Shown here: positions 1 to 11,910 of the stretch, piece by piece | Numbering within the stretch: the first letter of the stretch is position 1 | Layout: each line of letters begins with the position of its first letter | Source: Brasenia schreberi | Taxonomy: Eukaryota; Streptophyta; Magnoliopsida; Nymphaeales; Cabombaceae | Assembly: GCA_036023115.1 (NCBI GenBank) | Contig: JAYKKT010000048.1 | Span: forward strand, 7,792,001 to 7,856,000 | DNA length: 64,000 bases | Direction of reading: 5' to 3' | The notes under the pieces: generated by a model | Databases searched by the model: none | What the model saw: the letters and a program-made list of their open reading frames with translations, nothing else | What the model was told of the DNA's origin: nothing | Program-made: the position numbers and the translations under genes

Positions 1-303
1 GCAAAAGACTCTTTGATCCATTGGTAAGGCTCATGAAGCAACGCTGTTGTAATCAGGTTACTGTTATCCTTTAAATACAAGTAGTAGTAGAAGAGAATCG
101 TATCATTTAATGCAGGTTATTAATAAATTCACTGCCAACTTAAGTCATTTCTTTCTCTTTTATTCTCCTAGAGCTGCTTAAACTGAATACGCTATAACAT
201 CTTTGCCACCGTATCGTTTCCCCCCTTTAAAACAGCAAACTGCAATAAAAGATCAAGGTGGGGCTAGTGACAGCATGTCTTCTGCTTTGTATTGCCATTG
301 TCT

Positions 304-2803
304 CTATTTCACCAAGATTAAATCACTACTATTCATCGAATCCCAAATTCTTTGAGAAACTGCCACCTCACATTTTAATATTATTATGATCAACTTTCTT
401 TTCACCATTGATACAAAGGGGCATGTGGTTGCTTCTTGACCCGCGCACAACATATATAAACCATGCATACGTGCATGCGAGTCTGTGTAAGAGATCCAGA
501 GACAGAGAGAGGTTGCAAAAGTTATATAAACTCCAGTAAACCAATCAGCTGATACCTGTACAAACATAAGAGGAACTGTAAACTGCAGGAGAATATCGTC
601 TCGTATTGCACCATTCATTCCCTGGATGATATAAAAAGTAAAGACCTTGTAGTGTACATCCAACATTGACAAATCTGAATAATGTGTGAATCATGAAACC
701 AGAAAAATAACTTTGTTGCACAGCATCTTCTTAAATAAAGACAAAAGATCCATTGCGAAGTGCTAATTTTATATTTAGCATAAAAGGTACCACATTGGGA
801 AATAGAATGATATTGGTAGATGATATCATAACATGTCATGAATATCATTTAGTGTAGCTAAATACAGTTCCAATTGCAGCAGACTTTCTTTCCTTTCATT
901 ATGTTCTTGATGCTGATTCTATAAGCCTATCATGCATCTTGCTTTCAAAGGTTCTCTCCTAAGGAATCGTAAGTTCTACATTCTCTAGGATAGTTCCTGC
1001 AGAGCAAAATTCTCGACCCCACATTTTTGCTGTGGAAACTCGGAAGTGGTTGTTGTGGCAATGGCAGCTGTCCTAGACTATCAAATCACAAGGAATTGAA
1101 ACTTTTGGACAAGCCAACTTGTACTCCCAATAGGTGGTTGCTTTCAAACCATCTATTTTTCTAACTTCATTACCCATCACAATCCAAGGTGGGATCAACG
1201 TAGAGGACAGAAAAGAATGTGAAACACTTGAGTCAATCAAAATCATCTACATTGAGAATCTTCAATATCATGGGCTCTACTATAGTCTTAACTCTTGGCG
1301 AAAATTAGCATTAGAACATGCCAATGCTTACTGTAAATTATAGGACAACAATAAGCAAGAATAGCATGCTTTACTCTAAAAAATGACCTGCTAACAGGCT
1401 ACATTAACAAAAATTATGAAAAGGTAGCATCTTATCAGTACTAATTAATAAAAATTCTAACCACGTTTGCAGATGATGGCCTGTATTTTAGCATATTTTG
1501 TTGATTGTTTTTTCCCTTTTTACTTCCAAAGTGGAGCTTGTTATGTCAGTTGAAGCGATCTATTAGCACAGTATGTATGCCACATGGAAAGGTGCAATCC
1601 CCTGCCCTTTGTCAGATCAATAACATGATAGTCCTTTGCCAGTGGCTTTTTTTCAAAGTATGACCCTTTAACATGTTTCTCTAAATCGAATCCAAAAGAT
1701 GACAGCTTTACCCAACAGCTCATTTTATAATTCAACATACTAGGACAATCACAGAACTGCCTTGAGAAATCAATATCTCATGTAAAAGAAACAACTTATC
1801 AGACAATAACTTCATGTCCCTTTAGCGGATAGCCTAAACACACCACAGCTGACACTTCAACGCTTTCAGCATTGGCTACCATACAACTCAACCTGAGCGA
1901 CAAGAAGTCACAAGTAAAACCTCTAAACCACAAATATGCTATAGCTTCCAATAATACAACAACAACTAAGCCTTTTCCCATACTAGACGGGGCCGGCTAT
2001 ATGGATTCTTTGTTTCCACAGAGCCCTATCATATGTCATGTTAGCAGTTAACTCACAATAAGCTAGATTATTCTTTATTGTTTCTTTTCAAAACTTTTGT
2101 GGTCGTCCTCTACCTCTTTTAATACTTTCTAAATTTAGTTTTTCATACCTTCTTACATGTTCTTCTTTTGATCTTCTTTCTATATGTCCAAACCATCTTA
2201 AATGATATTATTTATATAGCTTCCAATAATAAGTAGGACAAATAATACAAATAAGATAACCAACATCCAAGTTAAAAAGGTCCCTATCAAAATAGCAAAT
2301 GCTAGGATTACTGGTCTGGTAGGCTTTGTATCCAGTAATTATGAATATCTCCCTACGCATTTCAAAGCTTTTCTTGAAACTTTCCATTTAGATGCTCCCC
2401 TGGATCCTTGCAGCATCTTGACTATGTATATTGTAGAGGGATTTACTATAATAAACTGGGATTCCTGGCAATCTGAAAACAAAGTCCAGATGCCATGACT
2501 AAGAGGAGCTGCAGTGCTGCACATAGGAGATGCTAGTCACATAATCCAACGCAGGACAATCTAAAATTATCAAATTCAAGGTTAGTCAGTCGCAACCGAA
2601 ATCAAAGCCTAACCTTTAGTTGCACCCTTCGCAGAATATTACCTTGCACAAAGGAGCCAAGTATTACCTTGAGCCCATGGACTTCCCCACCAAAATAAGT
2701 GGATTCCCTGGATATTCTGAAATAGCCTTTCTTACAACATCCAAGTGGTAATCAACTAATTTTTCTGTCTTTGGAGGAGCTGCACGTTTACCATGAGAAA
2801 TAT
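304..2803 (-). pseudogene. KANL3/TEX30-type alpha/beta hydrolase remnant
   Basis: Three well-spliced exons read on the minus strand. Exon 2668-2803 encodes GKRAAPPKTEKLVDYH and the nucleophile elbow GKSMGS. It joins in phase to an exon at about 1811/1818-1892 (SCMVANAESVEVSAVVCLGY), then to 556-621 (GMNGAIRDDILLQFTVPLMF). This order and wording fit the plant alpha/beta hydrolase family annotated as KANL3/TEX30-like, where GxSxG carries the catalytic serine. The family normally continues with GSKD..CPL and then a DGGDHSF block. Here 304-442 gives only GSRSNHMPL followed by a stop and a degraded GG.SFSK-like stretch. No N-terminal exon (HGAG motif region) was found up to 5.4 kb. After CLGYPLK the expected donor reads GG instead of GT; a downstream GT would add Gly-His-Glu. 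I infer a decayed or partial gene. The family call is fairly sure, the pseudogene status less so. Confidence 0.6.
1957..2214 (-). mobile_element. 5'-truncated RTE LINE 3' end with 17-bp target duplication
   Basis: Read on the minus strand, this is the end of the same RTE LINE found complete at 50.6-53.4 kb: the RLRWFGHIE-like segment, the GTTAACTGCTAACATGA block, the ATCCATGTAGCC(G)..CCCCGTCTAGTATGGG block and a (TTG)n tail. It is flanked by TATAGCTTCCAATAATA at 1940-1956 and 2215-2231, an exact target-site duplication. It sits inside the intron of the hydrolase remnant. Confidence 0.9.
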
Positions 2804-3565
2804 CTGTAACATTGAAAAGGATCAGTACTCCATTGTGCAAAGAGAGCAGATGAAGCAATGGAAATGATGGGGGCTGGGGAACTGCAATCTATACACATGA
2901 ACATCTGAAAATGCAGACTAGTACTCAGTTGAATAAAGTTCACAATTTGTTACTCTTACCAGAAGATATAAAAATGTGGTTAAGCTTCAACAAAATTGGT
3001 TCCTCGATTTGGTTGGATCAACGGCCTCGAAATCAATCATTAGCCTTCTAATCATAATTGACGAAGACTTATTTTGGTTTAGGATGCAACATAAGAAAGA
3101 AAGAAAGCATCAATTTTTTTAATATTGATCACTTTATCCATATCTTTAATGTTAGAAATTAACAACATAAATTGACCTGATGAATACAAATGATGTATGA
3201 AACAGCAGGCTGACTTCGGTTGAACTAAAAATGGTAATCTCCAACGCAGTATGTATGTCTGAACAACTAGTTTGCCAATTAAGGAAAGAATGGAATAAAA
3301 ATATGGTCTGCCTTATATCTACTCAAGGATATCAAACAACAAGCTTCGTGCATGGTATACTTACACGGGTAATCAAAAGTGACTACTTCAACAGCATTCA
3401 AAGATCTTCCTAGCATTTCTTTCCATCTATGACAACAAGAGTACACCAGTTAACAGCATTAAGCAATTCTAGCCTCAAAGATACACTTGGTTGGCAAACT
3501 TTTAAGCAAAATTTATGATACATCCAAAATTTCAAATCACTGGAAGTAGAGATTTTTCTTGCAAC
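2804..3565. other. Non-genic stretch beside hydrolase remnant
   Basis: AT-rich sequence. I could not find the expected upstream exon of the hydrolase here, nor any other coding or repeat signature. Confidence 0.5.
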
Positions 3566-4480
3566 TATCTAAGAAAGTATGGGAAAAGGGCTATGAAAAA
3601 CTAGTATGGGAAACAAAGAATCCATGTATCCAACCCCGTCTAGTATGAAAAAATGCTTAGTTGTTGTTATCTAAGAAAGTAATCATTAGAGGCCTTCATA
3701 ACAAAACACGATCTTCTCATTAAGGCAACCTTGTCATAAAAAATCATTAATCATAAGGTGAAACAAAGAGGTAGAGGACAACGTTGGAAAGAAACAATAA
3801 AGAATGATCCAACTTAATGTGAGTTAACTCGCGTAATAAGACTATGTGAAAACAAAGAATTCATGTAGCCGACCCCGTCTAGTATGAAAAAAAGGCTTAG
3901 TTGTTTTTATCTAAGAAAGTAATCATTAGAGGCCTTCATAACAAAACACGATCTTCTCATTAAGGCAACCTTGTCATAAAAAATCATTAATCATAAGGTG
4001 AAACAAAGAGGTAGAGGACAATGTTGGAAAGAAACAATAAAGAATGATCCAACTTAATGTGAGTTAACTCCCTAACATGACACATAATAGGACTATGTGG
4101 AAACAAAGAATTCATGTAGCCGACCCCGTCTAGTATGAAAAAAAGGCTTAGTTGTTGTTATCTAAGAAAGTAATCATTAGAGGCCTTCATAACAAAACAC
4201 GATCTTCTCATTAAGGCAACCTTATCATAAAAAATCATTAATCATAAGGTGAAACAAAGAGGTAGAGGACAACGTTGGAAAGAAACAATAAAGAATGATC
4301 CAACTTAATGTGAGTTAACTCACGTAATAAGACTATGTGGAAACAAAGAATTCATGTAGCCGATCCTGTCTAGTATGAAAAAAAGGCTTAGTTGTTGTTG
4401 TTATCTAAGAAAGTAATCATTAGAGGCCTTCGTAACAAAACATGATCTTCGAGTTAAGGCAACCTGGTGATAAAAAATCA
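3566..4480 (+). repeat. Tandem array built around an RTE LINE tail
   Basis: A short LINE 3' end (3580-3667, CCCCGTCTAGTATG then a TTGTTGTT tail) is flanked by TATCTAAGAAAGTA at 3566-3579 and 3668-3681, a 14-bp target duplication. The flank and a longer LINE tail (AACAAAGAGGTAGAGGACAA to TTGTTGTT) then repeat head to tail. CTAAGAAAGT recurs at 3671, 3911, 4162 and 4405, so units are about 240, 251 and 243 bp. Copies are nearly identical. The last one ends in flank sequence only. Confidence 0.9.
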
Positions 4481-4718
4481 TTCTTTTCCCTTTTTCGCAA
4501 CTTGGCTGAGTGAAAACCTTTTTCGTTTAGAAACGATCATTCAGATTGTCTAAAACAGAGTGGTTGGCTGACCTTTTAGAATGAAGGAAATGTCATCTAA
4601 ATCATGCATTGTGGACTCGCTCGTGCGATTGAAATAAGAAACTTACTAGAAACGGGACAAAACAGGAAGCTTCAGAACTAATTGCTAAGAAATTCAACAA
4701 CTTCCAGATTATACTCGT

Positions 4719-4990
4719 AGACATGACCGGTTTCAAACTGGCTTGATGGTTTCAATCGGAACCGAAATCGGGAAATCACTCAATTCAATTCTGGTTTGCT
4801 GGTTTTGAGCGGTTTTTGACTTAAAATGGAATTGCTCGATCATAATCGTAACCTTCTCGTCGAAATTGGCTTAGACTGATTCAGATTAGGTTCTGAACAA
4901 ATCAGAATCGACGGCCGGAAACTTCGAAATTACACATGAAACCAGACCTCGAACATAAAGAACCAAAACCTAACCCGAAACTTACCTCAA
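4719..4990 (+). mobile_element. GGAACC-rich TIR repeat, copy 1 (left end)
   Basis: Begins TAGACATGACCGGTTTCAAA, matching one terminus of the better preserved element at 56834-57298. It continues with the family's typical TTTCAATCGGAACCGAAA wording. The right end is not clear. Confidence 0.55.
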
Positions 4991-5372
4991 ATGGGCCGGA
5001 TCTAACTGCAAATCTGCATCTCATCACTCTATATGCAAATAATGTTAAACATATTGTATAAAATACAAAATTTGTAAGTAGAATTATATTAGTAAATTAC
5101 TATTAAACTATATACAAGAATTACTCAATATTGTACACAATTTTTTTTATATTCCAAAAGCGAAAGCGAATCAGAGGATGACGTGCTTGAGTTGGATTTC
5201 TGGCTTCATTTTTCGAAAATACGAAGTTCTCGAGGAGGGCCACTTTTGTCATTTCACAACGTGAAGACTCGTATTTAGACGCCTCACTCCCGGCTCACCG
5301 TACGTCCGCCCGAGGATAAGACAGCGTTCACTTCTCCCTCCCTCCGGCAGACGCTCTCTGAACGCGCACGCT

Positions 5373-5373
<1 letters not shown>
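4991..5373. other. Upstream region of FTSH11-like locus
   Basis: AT-rich up to about 5160, then GC-richer sequence leading to the FTSH11-like start. This is presumably its old promoter and 5' UTR. I see no clear TATA box or other gene. Confidence 0.4.

Positions 5374-5406
<33 letters not shown>
5374..5406 (+). repeat. (GA)n microsatellite abutting a start codon
   Basis: An uninterrupted GA run of about 33 bp ends exactly at the ATG of the FTSH11-like locus at 5407, so it would lie in the 5' UTR. Confidence 0.95.
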
Positions 5407-5409
<3 letters not shown>

Positions 5410-8400
5410 TGCGCTCTGCAAGCATCACTCGTCTGCCGAACTCCTTCCTCTTTATCGTCTTCGTCGCTACGGACGAAATTACCCCTTCTTCGCCTCTGCT
5501 CTCGTCGCCGATCCTTCCTCTCAAACTCGCTCTCTTAGCCTTGTCGACGTTCGCAGCGCCTCCTCACTCTTCGTGTCCGTTCTTCTCCTTCTGATTCGGC
5601 AACTCTACGCCAGATTCCGGCATTGATCCCTCGTTCGATACAAAGTCCTTTGAGCAGAGCAAGGCCGCCGGGGTGGCGGGGGATTGAGTTGCGGAAGCGA
5701 GCGATGGGCGGGGGGTTTCCCTACAAGCTGAAGGGTCGTCGCAGGAAGTTGTGGAGTTAACGGGAGGAACGGTTCCGGAGGAAAGAAAGGTTTTCGGTTT
5801 TGCGCTTCTTGGAGGATTGTTTGCGGCTAGAGGGAAGTGGGTTTCGGAGTGGGGGTTATTGGACTGACGGAGTTGGCTGCCGTTCTGGAGGCATGAGAAG
5901 CAGATAGGGAAGCTAGTCGCGGAGGCTGACGCCAACCCGAAGGACGCAGCGAAACAAAGTGCGCTACTTGCCGAGCTCAACAAACAAAGGTTTTAATTTC
6001 CGTACCTCCTTGGTTCCCTGAAGCAGTTGTTGAATTTTCTACTGTTTTGTCTGATTGTGGTAATCATTGATTCGGCAATGTTGTTAGTGTTCGTGATTTG
6101 ATATGGATGAATCATGAATTCGATATTATTACGAGTGTTTTGGCAGTATAATGAATATTCGATTACTGAAGTCATTGTGCAGTTATGGCATGGTGTCGCT
6201 TATGAAATTCTCATTATTTTGGATTGCATTGTGAAATCAAGATCAATCATGTCATTGGTGGATATTTCCTAAGAGTAAAGAAGACCTAAACGGGCGTTAC
6301 ATAGCATCGTATGCCTAAGTATTGAAGAATTCGTGAAGCACCTTCCCTTGATACCATGCTTGTAGGAAGCATGCCTCTTAACTAGGGAAAAAACCCTTGT
6401 CTTTGTTTGGCGAATTGCACTTGGTTAGAAGCGGTCATCTTTCTCATGAAAAGAGACCTTTTCCCCTCATTTTGCAAACGTGTATCAGATCTTTTTATGG
6501 GCACATAAGCAGAAACTCTTTCAATCCTTTCTCCAGATTCCCGAATGGACAAAATTGAATAATTTATCAGGAGACAGTGGTTGTCTTTTTTAGTCCACAT
6601 GGCTTGGAAAGGTTGCACGCTTTTGATGATTTATGGTTGCAAGCTTTTGTCATGCACTCACAGATCTAGAGTTCTTTATTTCTTAGAGGAAGAGAGGGTG
6701 GATCCTACTCAAAATAGCTTTAGTTGTGGATCTCATTTGAAATAAATATTGTCTTTAAAAATTCTCAGGTTCTTCAAACCACCATGTCCCCGTGTTTTTT
6801 CTTGCCTGCATTATTTTTCTGCTACAGCACACCTTTTAGTTTTCTTTATGCCTACCCTTCAGTGTTGCGAAACCTCCATGGATGACATTCACATTGGCAC
6901 ATTTTTCCTGGAGGGATACAAGTCTGTCTAGTCTCATTGCATTATGGCTTTCTTTGTTTCTGTAGGTAACATGGAAATTGATTTAGATTTTGAGCAACAT
7001 ATCGTTATTGAGACAAGTGCTATTTCGTGAACTTCAAAAAATCTGATGATGCAAGAATACATCACATTTCCCACAAGCTGGTGAGCATGACAAACAACGA
7101 AAACAGCTTTGAACTACTTCACTTTGTCAATGTTTCAGAAATCTGTAATCCATTTATGAATTCGTAAGTACTATGATACAATTATGCGATTGAAGGTGGC
7201 AGTGTGGCAGTAAGTAGTACTATCGTTCACCTTGCATGTCTAGCAATCCGATTCTTTGCTTGCCTGCCAATTTGGGTCTCTTGGCAATCGATTTATTATT
7301 AACTTCATGTTTGATGCATATCTGGATTCTCTTGTTACAAATTCCATAATTGGGATGCAGGTTTTTTTTTTGAATGACACAGAAAGGGAATATGTTAAGG
7401 CTGCTTTCTTTCAGGGAAGCTTAATCAATTTACGAAATTTTGACTATAATTGCATTTATAAATTGGAAATTGGCACTATCATATGAATCAAATAGCTAGA
7501 ATGTAGAGAAATTATTCATTTACATAAACTCTGCCCTTGAATGGTATTGTCATTTACATTTGGCTTCATTGACTGCTTCTCCTCACCTCTTATCCATGTA
7601 TTTTTACAAGTGGTTGGTCATGGACATGTAAATTCAGCGCATTTTGGTAATTCCATCATTAGTATGCAATGTTTCTTTTACTACTTATAAGTTTTTTGAT
7701 GCATGCTGGATTTAATTGTGCTTATTTCTTTGTTTTATTTCAGCCCTGAATCTGTTATAAAGCTTTTTGAACGAAGGGATCATGCTGTGGATTCTAAGGC
7801 TGTTGCAGAATATCTTCGTGCACTTGTAGTTACTGATGCCATATCAAAATATCTTGCAGATGAGAATTCTGGAAAGCCTGCAACTCTTCCTACATTGGTA
7901 GTATCTGTCAAAACTATTATGTTTCATATGTGCTGTATTGCAAATATGATGCCTCTGATGACGTTAGCCTGTAGTTTGATGACGGGAAGCCTTCCTTCAA
8001 TCACAAAAAAAGGTTATAGTTTATATTCATTTTCTCCTCATGTTTTAATTCAAAACATAAGAGTTTAAAATCAAGATTGATAAAGTGCTTTCGTTTCTTG
8101 GCTGATGCTTAGGATTGCTGCGTCTGTTAAAGTCATAAACCTATGCAATGTTATAATTGAGTTGCATATCCTTCTATTGGCAGATGAGACAGAGACAGGT
8201 GGAAGCAACAATTTAAGAACTATTGGAGAAAAGTGACTGCAAGCCATTTATCTTTCTTTCTCTCTCTCTCTCTCCTCTCATGGAGGGATTTTCCATCTCC
8301 ACTTTTGTCCATGTAAAAGTGAACACTTGACAATGACAATGTTATACTGAATGCATAACGCATTCAAACCAACACAAACCAACACTGAAGTTGAACATAG

Positions 8401-9786
8401 ACGTCTGTAATTCCCTACAGAATCCCAAAACTCTCTCTTATCAGGAACATAATGCTGGATTCTGGTGAAGTGGGACACCCAAGTCTAGTCTGGGCAAGAC
8501 AAGTATGAGAATTCCAAAAATCAGAGAGCTCCAAGGATTAGAATTAAGAGCCGTGGGTTCCAAGCATAAGAGTTCCCAGATCAGAATTAATGTGAATTAA
8601 GAGTTGAGATTTTTTGAGAGTAATGGAAGAATTGATGGAGATGTTACTCATAGAATTAGCGTTGGTTGGTTAAAATGGAGAGGAGCATAAGGTATTCTTT
8701 GTGATAAGAATATACCATTAAAGTTAAAAGGTAAATATTATAGAGTAGCAATTAGGCTTGTCATGTTTTATGGTTCTGAGTGAGGGGGGCCGGCCTCCAT
8801 TCGAGGTTTGCCTCCTCTTCCGATCTGCACATTTTCTCTTCTCCTTTTGTTATCGTTTTGTGATATTCGATCTCCGCGGTCCTCTCCACATTTTTTCTTC
8901 TCCATTTTATTGATATATTGTTACAAAGAAAGCCTGCCTTTATCTTTGGCATAGATATTCTTTTAATTCTCAAAGCGTTGAAAAATCTTAGTTCCTTTCT
9001 GTCACATGGATACTTATACCAGGTGTTGAACCTGTCGTGGTCAGTATAGGACTTTACACCCATACTTCTCCCAATGTCCGGTTTATCAATTTTTGTTGAA
9101 ATATGTTTCAGTGCTATATTGCTACTACACTTCATAATTCATTAACAACGATCCATTATAATTTTATTACTGAATTAATATTTTCTGATTTATTTTGTAG
9201 TAGTCAGTTTTGAGATATTACCATTATACAAATAGTATAGTGGTAAATGCTCAAACTCCATTAATGTTCAAATCTACTCAAGCATCTTTACCCGTTTGAT
9301 TAACGTGATAACAATAGAGATTTCAATTAAAATAATGTTGTACTTTTATCTTTTGTATTTAATGCATGTTTTTTTGCCTTATCACCTCAATCGTTCGTCT
9401 CAAAGATCAAATGGTTGAAATGATTAAGTAGTTTTGAGGATGGAGGGGTTTGAGCATTTTACTGCCACTTTCATATATAAATGGCCCTTGAAAATAGCCG
9501 TCTCTCCACAACATTGATTTCGGAAAATTGCTGTACCTTGCATGGTTGTTCTAAGTTTCCTTTCTGCATCTTTTTGAAGCTAACTCATATTTTTTCACAG
9601 CATGAAAATGCCCTGCATGCTTTAGCAAATGCTCTCCTAGAATACGAAACATTGACGGCAAATGACATCAAAGAGATTCTCAATCCTTACCACGAGGGTC
9701 GACAAAGGCAATTCATAAAAGATATCATTGATCCTTACCAAGAAGGGCAACTTTCAGAAACACAAGATGAGCTCGCCATCAATTAG
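5407..9786 (+). pseudogene. FTSH11-like AAA+ protease pseudogene, catalytic core deleted
   Basis: ATG 5407 opens MCALQASLVCRTPSSLSSSS, a transit-peptide-like start, but stops at 5536. The conserved part of exon 1 lies in another frame with stops at 5592, 5685 and 5865. It ends WLPFWRHEKQIGKLVAEAD then NPKDAAKQSALLAELNKQ at 5989. The junction AG|C to 7744-7897 restores SPESVIKLFERRDHAVDS and EYLRALVVTDAISKYLADE, the N-terminal region of plant FTSH11 (organellar membrane AAA+ zinc metalloprotease). The last exon, 9601-9786 after TTTTTCACAG, gives HENALHALANALLEYETLT and ends in a stop, matching the FTSH11 C-terminus. Between 7897 and 9601 there is no Walker A (GAPGTGKT), no second region of homology and no HEAGH zinc site. 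An RTE LINE fragment lies in the gap. I infer a dead copy with an internal deletion plus frameshift and stops. Confidence 0.8.
8610..8781 (+). mobile_element. RTE LINE internal fragment
   Basis: Closely matches 52858-53025 of the long LINE: GATGGAGGAATTGATAGAGA-like wording, GTTGGTTGGTTAAA, GGTATTCTTTGTGATAAGA, CATGTTTTATGGTTCTGAGTG. It lacks the LINE 3' tail, so it is not an ordinary 5'-truncated insertion. It lies in the deleted middle of the FTSH11-like locus. Confidence 0.85.
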
Positions 9787-9833
9787 GATATTCCCCTTTA
9801 CAGCTCTATAAATGTACAGTATTTATGCCATTT

Positions 9834-9884
9834 GTGCTAGGGTGCTAGTATGGGAAAAGGCTTAGTTGTTGTTGTGCTAGGGTG
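9834..9884 (+). mobile_element. Very short LINE-tail insertion with target duplication
   Basis: Only 29 bp of RTE LINE 3' end (CTAGTATGGGAAAAGGCTTA then TTG repeats) lies between two copies of GTGCTAGGGTG, at 9834-9844 and 9874-9884. It is just downstream of the FTSH11-like stop codon. Confidence 0.8.
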
Positions 9885-10060
9885 TACAATATAATATCTC
9901 TCCGCCCCCCGCCCCCCCCCCCCCTCTATTTTTGCAGTTGTACGCATATTGCAACATTCTTTAGTAGATTAAAAGTTCTAGTGATGACCTGCACGAAGAG
10001 CGGTAGAACTCATCTGGCTGGTTCCTTATCATTTGTACCAAAGTTCTGGTGACATCGCAC

Positions 10061-10175
10061 CCAGAGCGTTAGCTCAAGTGGGGAGGGTGCTGCTGCTGGT
10101 GGGGGAGTTAGACACCCAAAAGGTATACGCGCGCGTGTGTTAGGCTTCGACCTCCTCTTGTAACAAAAAGAAAAT
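10061..10175 (+). mobile_element. tRNA-derived SINE-like element, copy 1
   Basis: Starts with a polymerase III A-box-like TTAGCTCAAGTGGG and ends GGCTTCGACCTCCTCTTGTA then ACAAAAAG. The same ending recurs near 13.6, 14.8, 37.0 and 59.2 kb. The B box is degraded in this copy. Confidence 0.6.
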
Positions 10176-11910
10176 GAAAGTAAAAATTCCTTGACTATTC
10201 ATGGCATTCTCAGAAGAAGACGAAAAGGTAGGGTTTGTCGGACATAGGCAATTAAGTTGCAACCGTTTGCTCTCTTCTAGGCTTGACTTCCAAGTTTGTG
10301 TGCATGGCTGGACGAACTAAAGATGGCCCCAAATTGCCACCCCTGGCTGGGGCCACAGAGCTGAAATATGGGTGAATATAGATATGGCTGGTTGGGGACC
10401 GGCCTGGCAGTTCAAACTGTAACTGTATCGCTCAGGTTGTGTTTGATTCATGGTAATGGGTCTTTGGTATTGGAACTTATGATGAGAACTATTTGTAGTT
10501 TCTTATTTGATTTGTACTTGAAACTAATACTATGAAACATAGTTTTGTATTTGATTTGTTCTTGGACTTGTATTGAATTTCAACTTTTATAATTCGTTTT
10601 ACGTTTATATATATATATATATCAATTGATCAATTATTTGAATTAGAACTACAAACAACAATCATAATTTGAAACATACGTTCAACTGGTTAACAATTTG
10701 TACTTTTGCCTTCCTTTTAAATTTTGATAGAATCTCTTCTCCTTGAAGATAATTTTAGGTGTTGGGTATTTATAACAAGCATATCAATAACTATAACTTT
10801 TGTTTGCCATTTAAAATTAGAATTAAATTTTATAAAAAGTAAATTAATCCTTAAGAAAAAAGAATATACTCTAAATTGGCATTCACAATTGTCTCAAATA
10901 CAATTTATTTGTTTCTTTTTTCTAAAAAAGTTGTATCATAATCTTTTCTTAATCAAAAGCAATTTTGACTGTGAAGAAAGCTACAATATATAGATATCAT
11001 TTAAAAAAAGATGAATATAAATATCTTTAAAACATCTTTTATGTTGACAATAACTTCAAGGATAAAATTAATTACTTTGTGTCTATAACAAAATCGATTA
11101 CAACAACTTTAAGTTCAAAATAAAGTTCCTCTGAAAAGTATCAACTATTTTGTCATTGATGCTAATTGCATCTTTGATTGATATCCCTCTTTCATCAAAC
11201 CGTTAAATAAAAAAGTTAGTAATAAAGAAAGAAAAGTTACAATAATATCGAACAATATGAAAGTAGCACAACAAAGAGAAGTACTATAATTAAAACACAA
11301 TATTTAGTTTGCTTATGAAAAGTACTATAATTAAAACACAATATTTAGTTTGCTTATGAAATCGAAGAGCCTGAAGAACACAGCAATGGAACGTCTGCTC
11401 GAGTTCAATGAGGATTTGAAGAAGGGTTCTTATAATGTTTATCACAAATTTACAAAATTAGAAGATTCTAGAAACCTCATAAGGAGAACCTCTGTAATGC
11501 ACCAAACTCATGCACTAAGAACCATAAACTAGAACACAGACACCACTAACCATATATTTAATTTTTCAATGATCATCTTTCAAATGCCGAGTCTTAACAT
11601 CAACAGTAACATCCAAGAAAAACAATTCATGGTAGACATGAAAAACGAAAAACAAAGAGGAACGTCAAGCAACTGGAAAGACGATCTCAATCACCCATGC
11701 ACAAAAAATATGAAAAAAGATAATTCACCATACAACAAAATTCCAAATACCCAGATGATCATAAGGACATCAATATTGAAAAAAGAAAAGAAAAGAACCT
11801 TTTGACAACGAATAAGGATCATTTTATCTTTTCGAATGTATGAAATAAGAAAAATGGCGTAAATTGAAAATTCATTAATAACCTAAAGCAGAAAAAGAGA
11901 ACGCACGGAG
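10176..11910. other. AT-rich intergenic region
   Basis: Contains degraded repeat text near 10.3-10.4 kb and a short (AT)n at about 10604-10622. Open frames at 11350-11532 and 11569-11805 resemble no family I know. A 44-bp stretch near 11280-11325 is repeated directly afterwards (AGTACTATAATTAAAACACA). Confidence 0.5.

Noticed and set aside
3566..4480. Regular spacing suggesting a CRISPR-like array
   Set aside because: Units of 240-251 bp are identical throughout with no unique spacers, and the content is a LINE tail in a plant genome.
5564..5983. 139-codon minus-strand frame
   Set aside because: Antisense of the FTSH11-like exon 1, which has clear sense homology.
10061..10175. Possible intact tRNA gene from the A-box match
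   Set aside because: No cloverleaf with acceptor pairing could be drawn; the pol III boxes belong to a SINE-like repeat.
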